From assembly GCA_050743075.1 (NCBI GenBank), contig JBOGDS010000049.1:1-26794 (forward strand): a stretch of 26,794 nt of DNA, in the 5' to 3' direction. The stretch is from JBOGDS01 sp050743075 (GTDB lineage: Bacteria; Actinomycetota; Actinomycetes; Jiangellales; Jiangellaceae). The stretch's first letter is position 1; every line of letters begins with the position of its first letter. The notes below the pieces were generated by a model, which made no database searches, was not told the origin of the DNA, and saw only the letters and a program-made list of their open reading frames with translations. Of the stretch, positions 22,911 through 26,794 are shown in pieces. The position numbers and the translations under genes are program-made.

Positions 22911-23546
22911 CGTGCCAGGCGGTGGCAGGATGCCGCGGGCGTAGGCAACCGTGACCGCGGCGGTGCGGTCGTCGACGCCCAGCTTGCTGAAGATCCGGAG
23001 CAGGTGGGTCTTCACGGTGGCTTCGCCGATGAAGAGCTCTCGGCCAGCGTCGGCGTTGGAGAGCCCGCGGGAGACTGCGGCGAGCACCTCGGCCTCGCGC
23101 GGGGTGAGCTGCTCGGCAGCCGGAGTGCGCAGGCGGGTGACCAGGCGGGCAGCCACCGGGGGCGCGAGCACGGTCTCGCCCCGTGCAGCCGCACGCACCG
23201 CAGCGGCCAGGTCCGCGCGCGGGGCGTCCTTCAGCAGGTAACCGGTGGCTCCGGCCTCGACGGCGCGGATGATGTCGGCGTCCGTGTCGTACGTCGTGAG
23301 AACGAGCACGCGGGTGTCGGGCAGCTCCCCGAGGATGCGCGCGGTTGCGCCGGCACCGTCGAGACGCGGCATGCGCAAGTCCATCAGGACGACGTCGGGA
23401 CGCAGCGCCAGGGCGATTGCCACGGCCTCCTCGCCGTCGCCGGCCTCGCCGACGACCTCGAGGTCGTCCTCGGCACCCAGCATGCCGGCCAGGCCCGCAC
23501 GGACGACCGGGTGGTCGTCGACGAGCAGGATCCGCAGGGTCGTCAC
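22905..23546 (-). CDS. NarL/LuxR-type response regulator
   Basis: The product has 213 residues. The receiver domain has Asp10/Asp11 (LLVDDHPVVR), the phospho-acceptor Asp56 (DVVLMDLRMP), Thr/Ser switch region VLVLTTYD and Lys107 (YLLKDAP). The C-terminal LuxR-type helix-turn-helix runs from about 145 (LTPREAEVLAAVSRGLSNAD to GEATVKTHLLRIFSKLGVDD). It is the expected partner of the histidine kinase encoded upstream. GTG 23546 is preceded by TAGCGT plus 7 bases, the leaderless arrangement, and by no ribosome binding site. A large inverted repeat separates it from the kinase, so it may be expressed partly independently of the rest of the module. Confidence 0.95.
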   Translation of the reverse strand: MTTLRILLVDDHPVVRAGLAGMLGAEDDLEVVGEAGDGEEAVAIALALRPDVVLMDLRMPRLDGAGATARILGELPDTRVLVLTTYDTDADIIRAVEAGATGYLLKDAPRADLAAAVRAAARGETVLAPPVAARLVTRLRTPAAEQLTPREAEVLAAVSRGLSNADAGRELFIGEATVKTHLLRIFSKLGVDDRTAAVTVAYARGILPPPGTR

Positions 23547-23553
23547 GGCCCCA

Positions 23554-23559
23554 ACGCTA
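23554..23559 (-). promoter_or_regulatory. -10 element TAGCGT for leaderless regulator mRNA
   Basis: On the minus strand TAGCGT (TANNNT) is followed by exactly 7 bases and the regulator GTG. The spacing predicts that transcription starts at the start codon. No ribosome binding site is present, only GGGG at 2 bases. The -35 is not evident. Confidence 0.45.
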
Positions 23560-23586
23560 GCGGCAGGCGCCGCCGTCCCCCACCCA

Positions 23587-23636
23587 TGATCATGAAGGTT
23601 AGCGCTGCCTGTACGCCCCCTGAACCTTCGTGATCA
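23587..23636. repeat. 14-bp inverted repeat at the kinase stop codon
   Basis: TGATCATGAAGGTT (23587-23600) pairs with AACCTTCGTGATCA (23623-23636) over 14 positions with a single G-T wobble. The 22-base loop includes AGCGCT. The right arm begins exactly with the kinase stop codon (complement of 23634-23636). The arms are AT-richer than their surroundings. It may be a terminator or attenuator between kinase and regulator, or a dispersed palindromic intergenic element. Only one copy is in this window. Confidence 0.8.
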
Positions 23637-24857
23637 CGGGAGGGAGATCGCCACCCGGGTGCCGAGGCCCGGACCGCTCGCAACCTCCAGCGTGCCGCCG
23701 ACCTGCTCGACTCTGGCCCGCATTCCCTGCAGGCCGAACCCGGAGACGTCCAGCGGTTCGAAGCCCCGTCCGTCGTCGACGACCTCGAGGCTGGCGCTCC
23801 CCGGACCGTCCGGCGAGAAGGCGAGCACCACGCGGACGGCGCGTGCGGCAGCGTGCTTGCGGACGTTGGCCAGCGCCTCCTGGGTGGCACGTAGCAAGAC
23901 GACTTCGGCGTTCGCCGGCAGGGCGCGTGGCCGGCCGCTGACCGTCACCTCCGCGGGTAGGCCGGTCTCCTCCCCGAACCGGGTGACGACGCGTTCGACC
24001 GCCTGAGCCAGGCTGCCGGCCTGCAGGTCGACCGGTCCGAGCGCGCCGACGAGCGCCCGGGCCTCGGCCAGCCCGTCGCGAGCCGCGCGCTCGATGAGGC
24101 CCAGCCGTTCCCGCGCGGCGTCGGCGTCGCGCGCGAGAGCGGTGTCGGTGGCCTGGGTCAGCGTCAGGATGCTGGTGAAGCTCTGGGCGAGGGTGTCGTG
24201 GATCTCGTGAGCGAGCCGCTCGCGCTCGGCCAGCACGCCGCGCGCGTGCTCGGTCGCAGCCAGTTCGGCACGCGTCTGGTGAAGCTCGTCGATCAGCATC
24301 GCCCGGCGTTCTGCCTGCTGGAAGGCGCCGCTGATGAACAGGCCGAGCAACAGCGACAAGCCGAGCTGGAGGAGCATCTGCGGCAGTACGTCGAGGGCTG
24401 CGCCACGCTCCCAGCCGGCCATGCCCACCTCGACCAGCGAGAGGCCGACGACGAAGGCGAACGTCGCGATGACCGCCCACCGGGTCGGAAAGAAGGCCCA
24501 GATCTGCGGGAAGAGAGCGAAGAGGAGGAAGTAGACGGAGTCGAACCCGCCCGTCACGATCAGCAGACCGCCGAAGCAGGCCCAGGTGAGCGCGACGTGG
24601 GCGAGGGTGGCAACCCCGCCCACATCCTCGCCGAGCAGCCGCCTGCCGACCGTCAGATAGGTGGCGGCCATCACGGCCAGCAGCGCCAGCGAGGCGAGCT
24701 TCGCGTCGGCGCTCTGGCCCTCACGGGTGACGACCAACGCCGCGACCAGCAGCAGGAGGCCGAGGTAGACGGCGTGCCAGCCGACCTTGGTCCGGACCCA
24801 GAACTGCTCCAGGTCTGCGACGGAGCCGGCCCGCGCCGGCGCCGCCGCGTTGCTCAC
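23634..24857 (-). CDS. Sensor histidine kinase, DesK/NarX class (HisKA_3)
   Basis: The product has 407 residues from GTG 24857. About six membrane helices lie between residues 27 and 178 and form the sensor part, with no large outer domain, so it probably senses the membrane or an in-membrane ligand. A short coiled segment leads to the HisKA_3 dimerisation helix ERLAHEIHDTLAQS, with phospho-acceptor His220. The ATP-binding domain has an N-box ATQEALANVRKHA, DDGRGFEPL and GLQGMRARVEQVGG. The GTG overlaps the permease stop (GTGA), so it is coupled to the ABC genes. The frame stays open upstream to 24956 but lies inside the permease gene there. It likely reports on the transporter substrate. Confidence 0.94.
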   Translation of the reverse strand: MSNAAAPARAGSVADLEQFWVRTKVGWHAVYLGLLLLVAALVVTREGQSADAKLASLALLAVMAATYLTVGRRLLGEDVGGVATLAHVALTWACFGGLLIVTGGFDSVYFLLFALFPQIWAFFPTRWAVIATFAFVVGLSLVEVGMAGWERGAALDVLPQMLLQLGLSLLLGLFISGAFQQAERRAMLIDELHQTRAELAATEHARGVLAERERLAHEIHDTLAQSFTSILTLTQATDTALARDADAARERLGLIERAARDGLAEARALVGALGPVDLQAGSLAQAVERVVTRFGEETGLPAEVTVSGRPRALPANAEVVLLRATQEALANVRKHAAARAVRVVLAFSPDGPGSASLEVVDDGRGFEPLDVSGFGLQGMRARVEQVGGTLEVASGPGLGTRVAISLP

Positions 24858-25714
24858 CCGGCGTCCCGGCGTTGCCAGCGGAACGTCCGCACGCAGACCA
24901 CCAAGCCGACGACCAGCCATACCGACAGGATGACGGCCGTGGCGCCGTGCTGCCACGAGCCGGACACCTCGTCAGCCTCGAAGTGCTCTGGCAGGAAGAC
25001 CGAGCGCATCCCCTGGGCCATCCATTTCAGCGGGAACACCTCCGCTACTCGCTGCAGCCAGGACGGCAGCTCGTTGAAGACGAAGAAGACGCCGGAGATG
25101 AACTGCAGGATCAGTACGGGAGCCGTGACGACGGCCGAGGCGCTGCGCGCGGACTTTGGCACGGAGGAGTAGGCGATGCCCAGCACCGACCCGGCGGCAC
25201 CGCCGAGCACGAAGACCCACGTGAAGGTCAGCCAGCGCGACGGCTCCGCCGGTAGGTCCACGCCGAACGCCAGGGCGGCAACGGCAAGCAGTAGGGCGCT
25301 CTGGGCGATGCCGGTGGCCAGGACCAGCCCGATCTTTCCGAGGAAGTACGAGACAGGCGGCATCGGGGTTCCCCGCAGCCGCTTGAGCGTGCCGTCCTCG
25401 CGCTCGATCGCGATCGAGATGGCCAGCGTCTGGAAGCTCACCAGCATGATTCCGGCAGCGACCATGCCGGGCAGGAAGTACTGGGCGAAGTCGATCCCGG
25501 GCTCGCCGTCGACATCGATCAGGGCGTCGCCCCCGCCGAAGACCACCGCGAAGATGCCGAGCATGATGATCGGGAAGAAGAACGTGAAGACCAGCGCGTC
25601 CCGCTCGCGGAAGAAGGCCTTGAGTTCCAGCGCGGTGCGCGAGATCCCCAGCGTGAGAGCCGACGGCGACGCCGTCGCTGCTCGGCCGGCCCGCTCGGTG
25701 GTGGACGTGGTCAT
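24854..25714 (-). CDS. ABC-2 type transporter permease
   Basis: The product has 286 residues with six likely membrane segments: about 41-62, 80-102, 124-150, 162-184, 193-214 and 258-276. The cytoplasmic EREDGTLKRLRGTPMPP at 104-120 is the ABC-2 coupling segment that touches the ATPase, followed by FLGKIGLVL. The small extracellular part between helices 1 and 2 is acidic. This is a DrrB-like half-transporter, usually an exporter of drugs or lipids. The ATG overlaps the ATPase stop codon (ATGA), and the histidine kinase overlaps its own stop. Confidence 0.93.
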   Translation of the reverse strand: MTTSTTERAGRAATASPSALTLGISRTALELKAFFRERDALVFTFFFPIIMLGIFAVVFGGGDALIDVDGEPGIDFAQYFLPGMVAAGIMLVSFQTLAISIAIEREDGTLKRLRGTPMPPVSYFLGKIGLVLATGIAQSALLLAVAALAFGVDLPAEPSRWLTFTWVFVLGGAAGSVLGIAYSSVPKSARSASAVVTAPVLILQFISGVFFVFNELPSWLQRVAEVFPLKWMAQGMRSVFLPEHFEADEVSGSWQHGATAVILSVWLVVGLVVCVRTFRWQRRDAG

Positions 25715-26583
25715 GCGTGCTCCGATCCGTTCGTTGCGGCCGACTCGCCGATCAGCCGGAGATAGACGTCCTCCAAGGTCGGACGCGTGACCGCGAGACC
25801 GGGTACCTCGCCACCGAAACGGGCCGACAGCTCACCGACAGTACGGGTCGGTGCCGACGTAGCCATGGACCTGCGCCGGCCGTCGTCGACCCAGCTCACC
25901 GTGGCTTCGGCGTCCGCCCGGCCACCGAGCAGCTGCGGGGTGTCGACGGCGACGATCCGGCCCGCGGCGATCACGCCGACCCTGTCGGCGAGGTGCTCGG
26001 CCTCGTCCAGGTAGTGCGTGGTCAGCACGATCGTCGTGCCGTCGCCGGCCAGAGTCTCGACGAGTTGCCAGAACTCGCGCCGGGCCTCCGGGTCGAAGCC
26101 GGTGGTGGGCTCGTCCAGGAACAGCAGCTCCGGGCGGCCGAGGATGCCGAGTGCGACGTCGAGCCGCCGTCGCTGACCGCCGGACAGGTGCCGCGAGCGG
26201 GTTCCCCGCTTGGCGTCGAGGCCGACGGCACGAATGACATCTTCTGGGTCGCGGGCGCGCGGGTAGTAGCCGGCGAAGTGCCGGACGAGCTCCTCGACCG
26301 TGAGCTCGTCGTGCCCGCCCGTCGACTGCAGCACGATCCCGATCCGTGCGCGCCAGGCAGCGGTCGGCGCACCGGGGTCGGTGCCGAGGACGCTCACCTC
26401 ACCGCCGTCGCGGCGCCGAAATCCCTCCAGGATCTCGACCGTCGTCGTCTTGCCTGCGCCGTTGGGTCCGAGCAGCGCGAACACCTCGCCCGGCAGAACC
26501 TCGAGATCGACCCGGGCAACGGCGTGCGTGTCGCCGTACGTCTTGCGCAGATCTGCGACCGCGATGGCCGCGTTCGTCGTCAT
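25711..26583 (-). CDS. ABC transporter ATP-binding protein, DrrA-like
   Basis: The product has 290 residues. Walker A GPNGAGKT is at 39-46, the Q-loop Gln at 86, signature LSGGQ at 133-137, Walker B LLFLDEPT at 153-160 and the H-loop His at 190. A C-terminal domain of about 80 residues ends TRPTLEDVYLRLIGE, as in DrrA/CcmA-type exporters. It powers the adjacent permease. It is the first gene of the four-gene minus-strand module and overlaps the permease by 4 bases. CAGGCT followed by 7 bases precedes the ATG, suggesting another leaderless start. Confidence 0.95.
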   Translation of the reverse strand: MTTNAAIAVADLRKTYGDTHAVARVDLEVLPGEVFALLGPNGAGKTTTVEILEGFRRRDGGEVSVLGTDPGAPTAAWRARIGIVLQSTGGHDELTVEELVRHFAGYYPRARDPEDVIRAVGLDAKRGTRSRHLSGGQRRRLDVALGILGRPELLFLDEPTTGFDPEARREFWQLVETLAGDGTTIVLTTHYLDEAEHLADRVGVIAAGRIVAVDTPQLLGGRADAEATVSWVDDGRRRSMATSAPTRTVGELSARFGGEVPGLAVTRPTLEDVYLRLIGESAATNGSEHA

Positions 26584-26794
26584 GCGACCCAGCCTGGCCG
26601 ACGCCGGCGCCTGCTGGCAGCACCGGGCGGTGGGACCTGGGGTCCACTGATCGGTGGAGGGGCAGGCCTTAGCCTCGATCCGTGGATCGGGTGACTTGGT
26701 GTTCTTGATCTGCGGTGATCGGTGAGCGGCTGCGGTGGGGGCGTGAGCGGCCCGCTGGTCTGCCCAGCTGTTCCACGTTCGGTCTGCGGTCGGC
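26584..26794. other. Window end, no gene supported
   Basis: In these 211 bases I see no coding region with recognisable similarity. They hold a CCACT/GGTGG hairpin (26644-26657) and a CGATC/GATCG hairpin (26676-26689, tetraloop CGTG). The last 80 bases have no visible structure and may belong to a feature outside the window. Confidence 0.4.
26591..26596 (-). promoter_or_regulatory. Possible -10 element CAGGCT of the ABC-kinase operon
   Basis: On the minus strand CAGGCT, 7 bases and ATG follow each other. The second A and last T of the -10 consensus are present but the first T is C. No ribosome binding site is seen before the ATG. Confidence 0.25.

Noticed and set aside
26640..26794. Insertion sequence end or start of a new gene at the window edge
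   Set aside because: The hairpins are short, there is no transposase frame and no matching inverted repeat in the window.

Overview
This window is a very GC-rich (roughly 70% by eye) chromosomal segment of an actinomycete. The gene order rho, rpmE, prfA, prmC, sua5-type gene, glyA, wecA-type gene, the atp operon, a DUF2550 gene and murA is the conserved actinobacterial order. Proteins match actinobacterial versions: a Rho with a low-complexity Arg/Asn/Asp insert, MurA with Asp for the catalytic Cys, a 121-residue epsilon subunit, and long delta, gamma and alpha subunits. The b and delta subunits are separate genes, unlike the mycobacterial b-delta fusion. I cannot place the organism to genus.

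Layout. Positions 2-3740 carry transcription termination and translation genes: the 3' part of rho, rpmE with a strong terminator hairpin, then prfA-prmC. Positions 3837-4292 hold a small membrane-anchored protein with five 11-residue repeats, which I do not recognise. Positions 4303-7442 hold the tRNA threonylcarbamoyladenosine gene, glyA and the WecA-type lipid-linked sugar transferase. Positions 7439-15407 hold two small AtpI/AtpZ-like membrane proteins followed by atpBEFHAGDC, a complete F1Fo ATP synthase. A DUF2550 gene, murA, a PAP2-family membrane protein and a 3-hydroxyacyl-CoA dehydrogenase follow on the same strand to 19139.

From 19140 on the region is more accessory. A truncated, reverse-strand remnant of a DUF234-type ATPase (C-terminal domain only) abuts an ECF sigma factor/zinc anti-sigma pair. 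A TGAACC-N17-CGT element directly upstream matches the promoter class I recall for mycobacterial SigL, so the pair is probably autoregulated. Next is an ethylmalonyl-CoA mutase (Ecm/MeaA). Together with the dehydrogenase it hints at the ethylmalonyl-CoA pathway, although crotonyl-CoA carboxylase/reductase is not in the window. On the minus strand is a module of ABC ATPase, ABC-2 permease, DesK/NarX-type histidine kinase and NarL-type response regulator (26583 down to 22905), resembling two-component-linked drug or lipid exporters. Its first three genes overlap by 4 bases. The regulator is set apart by a 14-bp inverted repeat and seems to have its own leaderless promoter.

Most of the window is ordinary, well-conserved housekeeping DNA. 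The least expected items are the 11-residue repeat gene, the kinase/regulator hairpin with a leaderless start, the sigma-factor promoter at the edge of the ATPase remnant, and the substituted catalytic residues in MurA and the dehydrogenase. I saw no rRNA or tRNA gene, CRISPR array, complete insertion sequence or prophage gene.
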